This document shows positions 27,562 through 36,143 of a stretch of DNA of 64,000 bases, one piece after another. The notes under the pieces were generated by a model. It ran no database searches, was not told the DNA's origin, and saw nothing but the letters and a program-made list of their open reading frames with translations. Location of the stretch: the NCBI RefSeq assembly GCF_038002765.1, contig NZ_JBBODE010000001.1, forward strand, positions 124,001-188,000, in the 5' to 3' direction. This DNA is from Peribacillus sp. FSL H8-0477 (GTDB lineage Bacteria > Bacillota > Bacilli > Bacillales > DSM-1321). Each line of letters begins with the position of its first letter. Within the stretch, counting starts at the first letter, position 1. The position numbers were made by a program, and so were the translations under genes.

Positions 27562-28093
27562 CTTCTTGCATCTCCTTTCTAACCAGTTTTATGCTTTTAT
27601 TGACTCTAGATTTCGCGGTACCTTCCTGACAATTTAGAATTTCACCGATTTCAACATAGGTGAATCCATAATAATGCCGTAATAATAAAGGAATACGATA
27701 CAATGGTTTTAGTGTAGAAATCGCCTCCATCACTTCATTGAAGTCAACTTTTTTCAGCTGTAATTCCCACTTTAGTGAAGAAGAATGTTCATCCGCTGCT
27801 CGTTTGAATAACCCTCGTTCTCGCTTTTTTTTGCGCAATAAATCAATATAGGTCCGAGTAGCAATCGTAATTAACCAGCTGGTAAACTTGCTCTGATGAT
27901 TGAAAGAAGTAATTTGAAGATAGCATTTCAGCATAGTTTCTTGTAGTAGCTCTTCAGCAATCATAGGATTAAAAGTCATTTTAATTAAATAATTATAGAT
28001 AAAAGAATAATGCCGTTGAAAAAGCGCAGTAAAAGCGGCTTCATCCCCTTGCTGAGCAAGTGTGATGAGCTGATGTTCTTCAAACTCCTTCAA
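27548..28093 (-). CDS. sigY: ECF RNA polymerase sigma factor SigY
   Basis: Region 2 (FIYNYLIKMTFNPMIAEELL and QETMLKCYLQI) and region 4 (YYGFTYVEIGEILNCQEGTA, then KSRVNKSIKLVR) are clear, so this ECF factor has only the two sigma domains. 181 residues against 178 for B. subtilis SigY. TTG start with AGGAGG eight bases upstream. The five downstream genes match yxlC-yxlG in order, size and type. It should direct its own operon through the promoter at 28126-28153; in B. subtilis it is induced by nitrogen starvation. Confidence 0.9.
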   Translation of the reverse strand: MKEFEEHQLITLAQQGDEAAFTALFQRHYSFIYNYLIKMTFNPMIAEELLQETMLKCYLQITSFNHQSKFTSWLITIATRTYIDLLRKKKRERGLFKRAADEHSSSLKWELQLKKVDFNEVMEAISTLKPLYRIPLLLRHYYGFTYVEIGEILNCQEGTAKSRVNKSIKLVRKEMQEDEGR

Positions 28094-28125
28094 AAGTAAA
28101 CCTCCTACTTTTCCGACTTACTAGT

Positions 28126-28153
28126 AATACGATCCTCACTAGACAAACGTTCA
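28126..28153 (-). promoter_or_regulatory. Probable SigY autoregulatory promoter
   Basis: The minus strand reads TGAACG, a 16-bp spacer and CGTATT, almost the published SigY pattern TGAACG-N16-CGTC. It lies 33 bp before the sigY start codon, so the operon very likely activates itself. Confidence 0.82.
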
Positions 28154-28496
28154 CTTTTTTTAAAAACAATCCGTTTTTTACTAAAGCCCCTGTTAGTTTA
28201 TTAAAATTCTCAAGATTACCACAAGAATAAGACACAGGATATTCGAAGCTTTTCCAGAGAGAATAATTCTTCAATTAGTACAAATTTTTTTTAGAGCATG
28301 TTTTCTGCAACGAATAGTATATTCTTGGATTTTTATTATTTACTTTTTATATTACTATACAAGAATGAGCCGTTTTGACCGGCTCACGTTTATTTAGAAA
28401 TCAAATTATAAGACAATATATACGCTTAAGTATATTATAAAAATTGGAGACAGAAACGGAAAGAAATACATAATAAAATGACAAGGGGTTAACGAA
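28154..28496. other. Intergenic region with an orphan hairpin
   Basis: No gene is supported here. GAGCCG-TTTTGAC-CGGCTC at 28366-28386 forms a 6-bp stem with a poor T tract and may be the terminator of a lost gene. An A/T-rich stretch before 28497 should hold the pirin promoter. Confidence 0.5.
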
Positions 28497-29363
28497 GTGA
28501 CAAATCAAAAGAATGTATTTAATAGAGAGATAAAAGACCACTGGTATGTAAACTACACTGAAAGAGAATTTCCTCATGTTCAACAAGCATGGGTTCTCCC
28601 CCCTGAAAGGAAAAAGGATTTCGATCCATTTATCCTATTAGCAGAAGACTGGTTCAAAAGAGGTACCTTTTCTGACCACCCTCATCGTGGTTTCCAAACA
28701 ATTACTTATGTAATCGATGGGAGATTGGAACACATTGATAATGCAGGAGGACATTCCATATTAGAAGCAGGAGATGTTCAATATATGAATGCTGGATGGG
28801 CAGCTAGACATGCAGAGGAAGCGGTTGATGATGACCTAATTCATACGCTACAGTTGTGGTTAAACCTTCCGAAAGCCTTAAAGAATACAAAAACTACCTA
28901 TCAAGATATATATGTAGAAGATGTACCACTCGTTCCATTTGAGGGAGGAGCTGTTAAGGTTTATTCAGGCGACATTGCAGGAGTGAAAGGGCCTATGAAA
29001 AGCTTGGTCCCAATAACAATGTCTGAAGTTACATTTAGTGAAGGAGCAAGTTATACACATGTTTTACCGGAGAATCACAATGCTTTCCTATATATTCTAT
29101 CAGGTGAACTTGAGTTCGGTGGAAGCAAAACCATCCTACAAAAAACAGGAGTGGCTACTCTTACTTTTAATGAAGAGGGAACGGGCGATAGCGAACTACT
29201 TATAAAAGCAAATAAACGGTCTAAAGTTCTTATTTATTCAGGAGTGCCGATTAATGAAGAAACGGTAGTATACGGACCTTTTGTTATGAACACGATGGAA
29301 GATATTAACCAAGCTTATAAAGATTATCACGAGGGTAAATTTGGAGCTCCAGCCGTTAAATAA
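28497..29363 (+). CDS. Pirin-family protein
   Basis: A bicupin of 288 residues. The N-terminal cupin keeps the metal ligands His61 and His63 (DHPHRGFQTITY) and His105/Glu107 (ARHAEE); the C-terminal cupin lacks a full set, as usual. Bacterial pirins bind Fe or Cu, and some (YhhW) are quercetin dioxygenases. GTG start after AAGGGG. It is a single gene with its own terminator. Physiological role not predictable. Confidence 0.87.
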   Translation: MTNQKNVFNREIKDHWYVNYTEREFPHVQQAWVLPPERKKDFDPFILLAEDWFKRGTFSDHPHRGFQTITYVIDGRLEHIDNAGGHSILEAGDVQYMNAGWAARHAEEAVDDDLIHTLQLWLNLPKALKNTKTTYQDIYVEDVPLVPFEGGAVKVYSGDIAGVKGPMKSLVPITMSEVTFSEGASYTHVLPENHNAFLYILSGELEFGGSKTILQKTGVATLTFNEEGTGDSELLIKANKRSKVLIYSGVPINEETVVYGPFVMNTMEDINQAYKDYHEGKFGAPAVK

Positions 29364-29472
29364 CATAGAAGTTAGTTTTAAAACACCCTAATGATTCTAG
29401 CGTTCTTTTTCAGGAACTATTATTTTAAAAAAAAACTGATTCATCCTTTCTTGTAAAATATCGTGAAATTTG

Positions 29473-29503
29473 AATAAGACGCCTCTTGGGGTCTTATTTT
29501 TTT
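29473..29503 (+). terminator. Rho-independent terminator
   Basis: AATAAGAC and GTCTTATT form an 8-bp stem followed by seven T. It lies 110 bp beyond the pirin stop and also contains, on the minus strand, the stop codon of the gene remnant beside it. Confidence 0.8.
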
Positions 29504-29693
29504 GGCAATGTTACTGCTTGTTGAAAATCATAGATTCCCGCAAGTGAATACATAGGGTGATAATCTGGACTATCCATCCAATTACACAAGAATTCTTCAT
29601 AGTATCTGTATCACAAGAAAACTCAGGATAAGTGGCTATTACCCCGGCACATCTACCTTCATTGTTAATTGCCTCTCTTAAAGATTTGACTAG
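29494..29693 (-). pseudogene. Remnant of an unidentified gene, frameshifted and without start
   Basis: Two minus-strand frames join into one sensible protein tail: the upstream frame gives SLREAINNEGRCAGVIATYP and continues EFSCDTD; after a one-base shift the next gives YEEFLCNWMDSPDYHPMYSL and AGIYDFQQAVTLPKK, then stop. No start codon precedes it. The sequence reads as real protein, not chance, but I do not recognise the family. The shift could also be a sequencing error in a truncated gene. Confidence 0.45.
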
Positions 29694-29767
29694 TTACTTT
29701 TCATTTTAAAGTTTCATCCAAAGCAAAAGAGTACCAATAGTTTTACCTATTGATACTCTCTAATGTA

Positions 29768-30382
29768 TTAATGAGTTTTCTTTGAAGATAAATATGCGAC
29801 AAGGACGTACCGTTCTGGTGCAGCCCCTATAAAAGTAAAGGGATAGCAGGTACTAACCGTCAGGGTTGCACGTGGTTTCGGAACGATGACGGTTCGATTA
29901 TCTTTATCTACAATCCGAACTTTGTTAATTTTGTAAGTGAACTCTCCTGCTGACGTTCTTGCAATCAACAGGTCTCCTTCCCCTACTTGTCCGAGACGAC
30001 GAAATACGGTATCTCGATGACCGGAAAGAACCGAGTTGTCCTTTTCGCCTGGTAAGACACTATCTGCAAAATGCCCTACACCTTTCTCCAATTCATCCTC
30101 ATTCGTTCCATGGAAAATAGGAAGGGTTGCATTTAGCTTAGGTATATACAGTTCCCCAATTTCTTCTCCCATTTTTGGCCGGACAGGATATAGCTCTTTT
30201 TTCGTTGTTACGATATCTGCAGATGGTTGTGTTGGTTCATGTATTTCACCACTAGCACTATGGGTCTTGAATAGAAGATAGCCTTTTGCAAACTTATACA
30301 TATTCGTTGTAGAAAACCAAATACCAAATAAAATCATAACGCATGTACAAGAGAGCAGCAGTACTCGCTTTTTGTTCTGCAT
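29768..30382 (-). CDS. Class D sortase
   Basis: An N-terminal membrane anchor (residues 7-24) is followed by the sortase beta-barrel with the catalytic triad His122 (LSGHRDT), Cys179 (TVSTCYPF) and Arg191 (APERYVL). ELYIPKLNATLPIFHG is the class D start of the domain. It would join its substrate to peptidoglycan at the outer face of the membrane. The gene lies one base after the gene for an LPDTA-ending protein, its evident substrate. Confidence 0.9.
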   Translation of the reverse strand: MQNKKRVLLLSCTCVMILFGIWFSTTNMYKFAKGYLLFKTHSASGEIHEPTQPSADIVTTKKELYPVRPKMGEEIGELYIPKLNATLPIFHGTNEDELEKGVGHFADSVLPGEKDNSVLSGHRDTVFRRLGQVGEGDLLIARTSAGEFTYKINKVRIVDKDNRTVIVPKPRATLTVSTCYPFTFIGAAPERYVLVAYLSSKKTH

Positions 30383-30383
30383 G

Positions 30384-31775
30384 TTAAGCTTTCCTGACTT
30401 TTCGATACATCAAGCTTCCTAATAAGATGATGAATAAACCAATAAGGCTATTAGTCAAATAATCCGAAGCGGTATCTGGAAGTTTAGCTCCTTTTACTGT
30501 TTTATATTCGATTGTCTTGTTATTTTGTTTACTTACAGCTGGTACCTGCTTGATGGTCTTTTTCACCTCATTAGAAGAGTAATACATTTGCTGTCCTGCA
30601 TTCGTAATGGTATCAGAATCCACCATATCGCTCGTAATCAGAAGATCAGCTAAGAACTTTCCATCTGTCGTGTAAATCATTATTTTCAGGTTAGCATCCG
30701 TTAATTCTTCCATTTTCATTAAATCTGTAAGTGACATAGGTGATTCTTCACCATTTTTCACAAGGGAATAGGTTACCTTTAGGTTGAAAATAGAAAGTAA
30801 TTCTTCATAAATTGATGCAATTTCAGCCAATTGTTGTGCTGTTAGCTCCGTTGCTACATCAAATTCTTCGAAAGCCATCATGCGATCGGCCAGACTTTCT
30901 AGTCGTTCAATGGTTGCTGGATCGGAAAAACGTTCTTCTAAGGACATTAAGTGATCCTCTATTCGCTGTAGTTCCTCATTCGTTAGACCAAGCTCTTCCT
31001 CAAAAATAGGCAGTAAATCTTCAGCAATATCCCCTTCAAAATCTCCACCCTCTAAAACCCAAACTGTTTCTTCAAGGTCATCTATGTAGATGTAATCGTT
31101 AATATCTTCGCCATTATCTTGCAGCAATTGAAGCAACGCTTGTTTATCCAGCCCAAAGTTCTCATTAAAATAGGACAAGTTGCTTAAATCAGCCTTGATA
31201 ACTTCACCCATGAACTCATTTAGCTCCTTAACAGATGCAAAGTCTTCTAAGCTAAATTCATAAGACGCTAATAAAGCGCTGAACGCTTCTTCAGTAATTT
31301 CAAACCCTCTTTTCTTGCTTACTTCAGCTAAATATATGACGAAATCTTTGTCAAAGTTTGGATCGCGCTCAATGGTCTCTTCTGCATAAAAATAAACAGA
31401 TTCCTCGAGGTCATCGATAAAAATATAATCAGTAAGTTCTTCACCATTATCCTTTAATAATTGGACTAAACTATCTTTAGTAAGACTATATTCTTTATAA
31501 ATGAAATCCAGATTACTTGAATCTGCTTTAATTATTTGACCTAATTCCAGCTTTAGTTCCTTAATAGATTGAAAATCTTCAATACTCTCATCATAATAAG
31601 ATAGAGTCTCTTCAATATCGTCCTTCGTTATCTTAAAACCTCTTACCGTAGAAGCTTCTTTTAAAAATTGAGTAAGTTCTTGTTCGAATTTCTTGCTTTG
31701 CGCAGCTGATGTGAGTGACGGGAATAAACTAATCACTAACGTAAGTGAAAGTAAAGCCAACCATATTTTTTTCAT
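30384..31775 (-). CDS. Processed acidic surface protein with LPxTA sorting signal
   Basis: A signal peptide (cut near residue 25, SLTSAAQ) is followed by two similar blocks of about 100 residues (FLKEASTVRGFKITKDDIEE versus YLAEVSKKRGFEITEEAFSA), each ending in LLKDNGEELTDYIFIDDLEE or LLQDNGEDINDYIYIDDLEE. The protein is very acidic. LPDTA at 432-436, a hydrophobic helix and a basic tail (YRKVRKA) form the sorting signal. This matches the family of acidic surface proteins with LPxTA signals paired with a class D sortase. AGGAG precedes the ATG. Function of the mature protein unknown. Confidence 0.87.
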   Translation of the reverse strand: MKKIWLALLSLTLVISLFPSLTSAAQSKKFEQELTQFLKEASTVRGFKITKDDIEETLSYYDESIEDFQSIKELKLELGQIIKADSSNLDFIYKEYSLTKDSLVQLLKDNGEELTDYIFIDDLEESVYFYAEETIERDPNFDKDFVIYLAEVSKKRGFEITEEAFSALLASYEFSLEDFASVKELNEFMGEVIKADLSNLSYFNENFGLDKQALLQLLQDNGEDINDYIYIDDLEETVWVLEGGDFEGDIAEDLLPIFEEELGLTNEELQRIEDHLMSLEERFSDPATIERLESLADRMMAFEEFDVATELTAQQLAEIASIYEELLSIFNLKVTYSLVKNGEESPMSLTDLMKMEELTDANLKIMIYTTDGKFLADLLITSDMVDSDTITNAGQQMYYSSNEVKKTIKQVPAVSKQNNKTIEYKTVKGAKLPDTASDYLTNSLIGLFIILLGSLMYRKVRKA

Positions 31776-31866
31776 ATTTTCTCCTATTCAGTACATTTCT
31801 ATGATACTAGAAAATTATATCGTTATAACAATTTTTTTACAATAACATTATCATTTGTTTCCACAC

Positions 31867-31896
31867 AAAAAGGGGCACCTTCAAGATGCTCCTTTT
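31867..31896 (-). terminator. Rho-independent terminator
   Basis: On the minus strand AAGGAGCATCTT and AAGGTGCCCCTT pair with a very short loop and are followed by TTTG. It lies just after the small membrane protein gene. Confidence 0.72.
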
Positions 31897-31902
31897 AGTA
31901 AA

Positions 31903-32067
31903 CTATCTATTTGTTTTACTATTTTGAATCAGTTCAGCTGCTTGGTCTAATTTTTCTTCAATTCGGTTTAACTGTTTCTTCCGTTTCATTAAATACAAAA
32001 TGAATAAAATAACACATGCAATAATAATTAACATAACAATTAGAAAAATGAAGTCGCCGCCAACCAT
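31903..32067 (-). CDS. Small single-helix membrane protein, hypothetical
   Basis: This 54-codon gene starts MVGGDFIFLIVMLIII, giving one membrane helix, then a basic-amphipathic cytoplasmic tail KRKKQLNRIEEKLDQAAELI. AGAGG lies about 10 bases before the ATG and a terminator follows. Such helix-plus-coiled-tail small proteins are common in Bacillus. Function unknown. Confidence 0.68.
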   Translation of the reverse strand: MVGGDFIFLIVMLIIIACVILFILYLMKRKKQLNRIEEKLDQAAELIQNSKTNR

Positions 32068-32194
32068 GTTTAATCGCCTCTCTTTTTATACTCTGTCTAG
32101 TAATATTACACTATAGAAAAAGAGTAAAATTTTTTAAGTCACTTTTTTATTACGGAGTATCAATAATGTGATAATCTCCACCCCGGACACACCC

Positions 32195-33019
32195 TTATTC
32201 TATAGGAGAAATCTCTTCTACTCGATCTAACCATTCATTCACTAACGTGGTAAATAGCTCGGGCTGCTCAATTTGTAAATTGTGACCTGCTGTATCCAGT
32301 ACAGCAAATGTTCCTCGTGGATACCGATTCATTAAGGCAAGAGCATCTTTATAACCGACCGAAGAGTCTTGTTTTCCTAACAGGAATAGACTAGGTTTAC
32401 TGAAGTCATATTGGTCAATTTCAAAAGAAAATCCATATTCATTCTTTATCTTATTGAGAAAATTTTCATCTCCCATTTTACAACCGCTTAGAATTTCTTT
32501 GTTGTATCTCAACCAAGTATACTCATTCAGTATAATGTTATTGTTCTTAAAATCTTCTGCCTCTTCTTTTGTTAGTGTTTCAAGAAAATTAGCATCTGTT
32601 CTCATAATGGTATGCGGCTCAACTTCTCTATCTTTTAGAAGAGGAACAATAACTGGACATATACATACTGCACCCAGTATTTGTTCAGGTTGCTTTTCAA
32701 TTAACCCTCTCGCTAGATAGCCCCCATACGATTCCCCTGCAAGTACATATTTTTGGTTAGGAAGGATATCCTGAATAAAATCTAACAACGCATGTAACAT
32801 ATCATCTGAACTGCTGATTTCCCTATATTCTGTTGTTAACCCCATTCCAGGCAGGTCAAGATAAATTCGTCGCCACCCTTCCCTCTTGGTAAAAATAGGT
32901 TCCATACACCCGCTCATTAATCGATGGTCAGGACCATATCCATGTATCATTAAAATCGGGGTCCCTTCCCCTAAATCTTCGTAATAGATGTTAGCTTGGC
33001 GAACTTGACAATATGGCAT
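32195..33019 (-). CDS. Alpha/beta-fold hydrolase
   Basis: The 274-residue protein has the nucleophile elbow GESYGG (near residue 95), the oxyanion region MIHGYGPDHR, the acid in LLGKQDSSVGY and the catalytic His in DTAGHNLQIE. DLPGMGLT is the usual strand-4 block. No signal peptide. It resembles proline iminopeptidase-like or haloalkane-type hydrolases; the substrate cannot be chosen. Monocistronic. Confidence 0.85.
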   Translation of the reverse strand: MPYCQVRQANIYYEDLGEGTPILMIHGYGPDHRLMSGCMEPIFTKREGWRRIYLDLPGMGLTTEYREISSSDDMLHALLDFIQDILPNQKYVLAGESYGGYLARGLIEKQPEQILGAVCICPVIVPLLKDREVEPHTIMRTDANFLETLTKEEAEDFKNNNIILNEYTWLRYNKEILSGCKMGDENFLNKIKNEYGFSFEIDQYDFSKPSLFLLGKQDSSVGYKDALALMNRYPRGTFAVLDTAGHNLQIEQPELFTTLVNEWLDRVEEISPIE

Positions 33020-33183
33020 ATAAATCCTTCTTTCCTATGTATTCTAGCTTATTGAGCCGAGCTCCATTTTAGTAACTCCTAAACAAAACAGAATTGTAGA
33101 TAAGAATTTAAATTTGGAGTAGCTGATATACCTTGTTATACTCAAATAGTATAATTTTTTTACATGATGCGGAGGAATAGAAA

Positions 33184-33639
33184 ATGAGTTACATAAAAAA
33201 TCAAATTAACATGACGCGGGGCAATTTATTAAAAGAAATAGATGGATTATCTCCAGAGTTCATGGATATTCAGCCTATCGGATTCAATAATACTATTCAT
33301 TGGCATCTGGGCCATGTACTTAGTGCTTCAGAAAAATTCTTATTGGACTCACCCAATAACAGCAGCTTGCCTGAAAACTATGGACAACTATTCGGATATG
33401 GTTCTAAACCGTCCGACTGGTCAGAAGGTGTTCCTTCTACTGAAACATTAAAACAACAGTTACAGGAACAGCTTGATCGTCTGCTTGCCATTCCAGAAGA
33501 GACATATAATGATAAAGTGGCTGCTCCTTTCATGGGTATGGAAACAGTCGCGGATTTCATTAGCTTTGTGATTTTACATGAAACAAATCATATTGGACAA
33601 ATACATGCGATGAAACTTGTTATTCAAGCTTCTAACTGA
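33184..33639 (+). CDS. DinB-family (YfiT-like) metal-binding protein
   Basis: A four-helix bundle of 151 residues with the three histidines of the DinB fold: HWHLGHVL near residue 40 and HETNHIGQIH near the C-terminus. In bacilli these proteins often act as thiol-dependent (bacillithiol) S-transferases. GGAGG lies before the ATG and a strong terminator follows. Confidence 0.82.
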   Translation: MSYIKNQINMTRGNLLKEIDGLSPEFMDIQPIGFNNTIHWHLGHVLSASEKFLLDSPNNSSLPENYGQLFGYGSKPSDWSEGVPSTETLKQQLQEQLDRLLAIPEETYNDKVAAPFMGMETVADFISFVILHETNHIGQIHAMKLVIQASN

Positions 33640-33646
33640 TAGCCCT

Positions 33647-33696
33647 AAGCCTAACACACGGATGATTTAGCTTATCCTGAGTGTTAGGCTTTTTTA
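33647..33696 (+). terminator. Rho-independent terminator
   Basis: AAGCCTAACAC pairs with GTGTTAGGCTT across a long loop and is followed by TTTTT. Confidence 0.8.
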
Positions 33697-33822
33697 TTGA
33701 AAAGCAGCGAAATATCTCACTGATAATTTGAATATCTCTTTATGAGTCACTAGCCCGTACAAATCAGTCGATGCGTACATACCTTACAGTAGCAAGTCCG
33801 TAACAGGAAGAAGGTGAAGTAA

Positions 33823-34092
33823 ATGAACTTCTCTAGAAGATCAAACCAAGGGTTTTGTGTACCTGGGTATAGATGGTGCGGCCCCGGCTGTTCCGGTCCT
33901 GGTGCACCTACTAATGCAGTCGATTCCTGCTGTATGTTACATGATAAATGTTATGAACGATTCGGCCCTACCAGGCAATGCGATCAACAATTCCTAAATT
34001 GTATGCGTCCAAAGATCAACCCTCGAACCAAAATGGGAAGAGATGCTGACCTTTTTTCTCGAGTCATCGGATCACGAGGAATTCTTTGGTAG
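33823..34092 (+). CDS. Phospholipase A2-like Cys-rich protein
   Basis: This 89-residue protein carries the phospholipase A2 core in small form: a glycine-rich calcium loop (WCGPGCSGPGAPTN), then VDSCCMLHDKCYERFG, with catalytic His40-Asp41 and paired cysteines, then CDQQFLNCM. This arrangement resembles the parvovirus VP1-type PLA2 domain also found in bacilli. There is no signal peptide, so if secreted or packed in spores it travels another way. AGAAGG precedes the ATG. The catalytic set is complete, but activity is unproven. Confidence 0.78.
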   Translation: MNFSRRSNQGFCVPGYRWCGPGCSGPGAPTNAVDSCCMLHDKCYERFGPTRQCDQQFLNCMRPKINPRTKMGRDADLFSRVIGSRGILW

Positions 34093-34095
34093 TAT

Positions 34096-34446
34096 TTATT
34101 CACCATATTTCCCATTACTCGTAATCTTAATAAAGCCATCATCGCTTTTCACAGCAAGGGATGTCTGTTTATCAACGTGTTTAATAGAGTAAAACGGCGT
34201 TCCTTTTTTGAATTCATTTGAAAAGATTGTACCGTTTGGGGCATTCATCTCGTTATCTGAGTATTTTTGAATTTCCCCAACTTTTTTATCCAATTCACTT
34301 TCTTTTAATTGTTCTTCTGTCACAATATAGTTATAGCCATGGTAAACGACAAAACCATACTTCCAATCCTTTCTAGACCCTTCATTATTGCTGCATGACA
34401 CAACGACTATCATCAGTGGAAGCAGCCAATAAATCAATTTCTTCAA
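34096..34446 (-). CDS. Small lipoprotein, YobA-like hypothetical
   Basis: The signal peptide ends in VVVSC, so Cys18 is lipidated. The mature part follows a pattern frequent in Bacillus lipoproteins: YGFVVYHGYNYIVTEEQL, VGEIQKYS, SNEFKKGTPFYSI and a final SIAVK-like strand. 116 residues. Its stop is 3 bp from the stop of the convergent PLA2-like gene. Function unknown. Confidence 0.7.
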   Translation of the reverse strand: MKKLIYWLLPLMIVVVSCSNNEGSRKDWKYGFVVYHGYNYIVTEEQLKESELDKKVGEIQKYSDNEMNAPNGTIFSNEFKKGTPFYSIKHVDKQTSLAVKSDDGFIKITSNGKYGE

Positions 34447-34464
34447 ATTTTCCCCTCCATATTT

Positions 34465-35397
34465 TTATTTAAGAATTTTCACCTGTTCATACGCTTCAAG
34501 AAGGTCTTCGATTGGAATGTCATTAATTTTCATTCCGGAAAGTTCGCAGTTTACGATATTTACATTCGTAAGATTACTATCAATCAATGTGCTTCCGGTA
34601 AAATCACATCGGTCCACCAACAACGGTTCGTTTTCATCTCCAAGATTTGTATCGCTGAACGTAACACCACTTAATGTTACAAGTGAAAAGTGACTATTTG
34701 ATAGATTGAGATCCGCGATAAGTGTATGCCTGAAATTAATATTCTGGAACTTCGAATTACTAAGATTACAATTATTTACGGTACTATTTGCAAGATTACT
34801 ATTACTAATCGAACTGGCTTCGAGATTCACACCATAAAAATCACTCTCAGCCATATTGCATTCTTCATACTGTGTTTTGGTTAGGTCTTTCTGCTCAACT
34901 AGGTTTTCAACGGATATCGAGGGATTGATCTGTTTTTGATAGCAATATTCATCCTCTGTTTTAAAGGTAGTTTGGTAGCCATTTTTTTCATAAAAGAAAT
35001 GATTGTTAATTTGCCTGCTTGACGTTTCCAAATCCCAATTTGTTATGCTTGGGTAGAGTGCTTCAATTAATGCGATAACTTTCGAACCAATTCCCTTACC
35101 TTGATAGTCTGGCTCTATAAAAATACGGTCGATTCTGGCAAACCTTTTTCCTGCAAGGGTAAGAATGACGCCCCCTACCACCGCTCCGCTGTACATAACC
35201 TTATAATAAGCTAATTCTCTAATACTATATTTGGTCATTTCAATGGAATCATAGTTGGGCGGCTGTATATTGTAATCACACACTTTTTCATCGGATGGCA
35301 GCCATCTTCTCGCTTCTTGATCAAATGTTTTTTTCATAAGCACTGTTAAACATTCCGCATCACTGAGTACGGCTTTTTCAATCGTTGTTATCGACAT
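34465..35397 (-). CDS. GNAT acetyltransferase fused to pentapeptide repeats
   Basis: Residues 1-150 form an acetyltransferase with motif A RIFIEPDYQGKGIGSKVIA and motif B ending HFFYEKNGYQT. From about residue 175 to 295 the sequence is a pentapeptide-repeat solenoid (A/N-x-L/F pattern: NLEASSISNSNLANSTVNNC and NFRHTLIADLNLSNSHFSLV). The join is unusual; the solenoid could bind the acetylation target or mimic DNA as in gyrase-protecting Qnr proteins. It is co-oriented with the lipoprotein gene downstream. Confidence 0.83.
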   Translation of the reverse strand: MSITTIEKAVLSDAECLTVLMKKTFDQEARRWLPSDEKVCDYNIQPPNYDSIEMTKYSIRELAYYKVMYSGAVVGGVILTLAGKRFARIDRIFIEPDYQGKGIGSKVIALIEALYPSITNWDLETSSRQINNHFFYEKNGYQTTFKTEDEYCYQKQINPSISVENLVEQKDLTKTQYEECNMAESDFYGVNLEASSISNSNLANSTVNNCNLSNSKFQNINFRHTLIADLNLSNSHFSLVTLSGVTFSDTNLGDENEPLLVDRCDFTGSTLIDSNLTNVNIVNCELSGMKINDIPIEDLLEAYEQVKILK

Positions 35398-35551
35398 CTT
35401 TAGTTCTCCATTTCTTACTTTTTATCTAAATTATACCAGTTATTCTCTATAGAAGGACTCTTTTCCTGTGAGCAGACTCTTCTTTTAAGTGCTTAGTGAA
35501 GATGAATGATCATTCGCTTTCGATCCACTGGAATCCAACCCCATAATGTAT

Positions 35552-35588
35552 AATAAAAAGGCATTCACCTAATAAAGATAAATGCCTG
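35552..35588 (-). terminator. Rho-independent terminator of the 64-aa gene
   Basis: On the minus strand AGGCATT and AATGCCT enclose a 15-base loop and are followed by TTTTTATT. Confidence 0.7.
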
Positions 35589-35661
35589 ATTGAACTTATT
35601 TAGGATTTCCCATTATTCTTGGAATTCACAATACGCTCATTTCCTCTTTTAAAATTCCCTG

Positions 35662-35856
35662 TTATCTTTGCCAATATAAGTTGAACTGCTTTTTCATCTT
35701 CAGCAATTTAATTTTTTCTAAAATTTTTTCAGCATCTTTACCTTTTAATAATTTAATTTGTTTTCCCTTATAATCAATGAGTACAGTATTATTTTTGGTA
35801 ACTCTGTAACTAAACGGAGCTTCCTCTAATCTTTTTCTTTTATCAATATTCCCCAT
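35662..35856 (-). CDS. Small basic hypothetical protein
   Basis: The 64-residue product is lysine-rich (KIKLLKMKKQ near the end) with a predicted small beta-hairpin (YRVTKNNTVLIDYKGKQIKL). GGGAGG stands eight bases before the ATG and a terminator follows the stop, so it looks like a real gene. No family recognised. Confidence 0.65.
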   Translation of the reverse strand: MGNIDKRKRLEEAPFSYRVTKNNTVLIDYKGKQIKLLKGKDAEKILEKIKLLKMKKQFNLYWQR

Positions 35857-36143
35857 TTACAAACCTCCCTAACTGAATGTAAATCAAGGTTGAGGAATCC
35901 CTCCCAAATCATTTTATATGATTACTAACATTCGAGAACTTTTACCTATTTCCTCTAAGAACTAACTATATCGATTGTTCAATAATTACTTTATTATCTA
36001 AAGCAACAATCTATACGAAAACAACCATAAAAAAACCCTTCCTAATAGTAAAATGTACCCTACAAGATAGACACTTTGAAAAAAGTCTATCTTGTAGGGT
36101 ATTTTTATTTATAATGAGAAAAAAGATACGGGAGCGGAACCGA

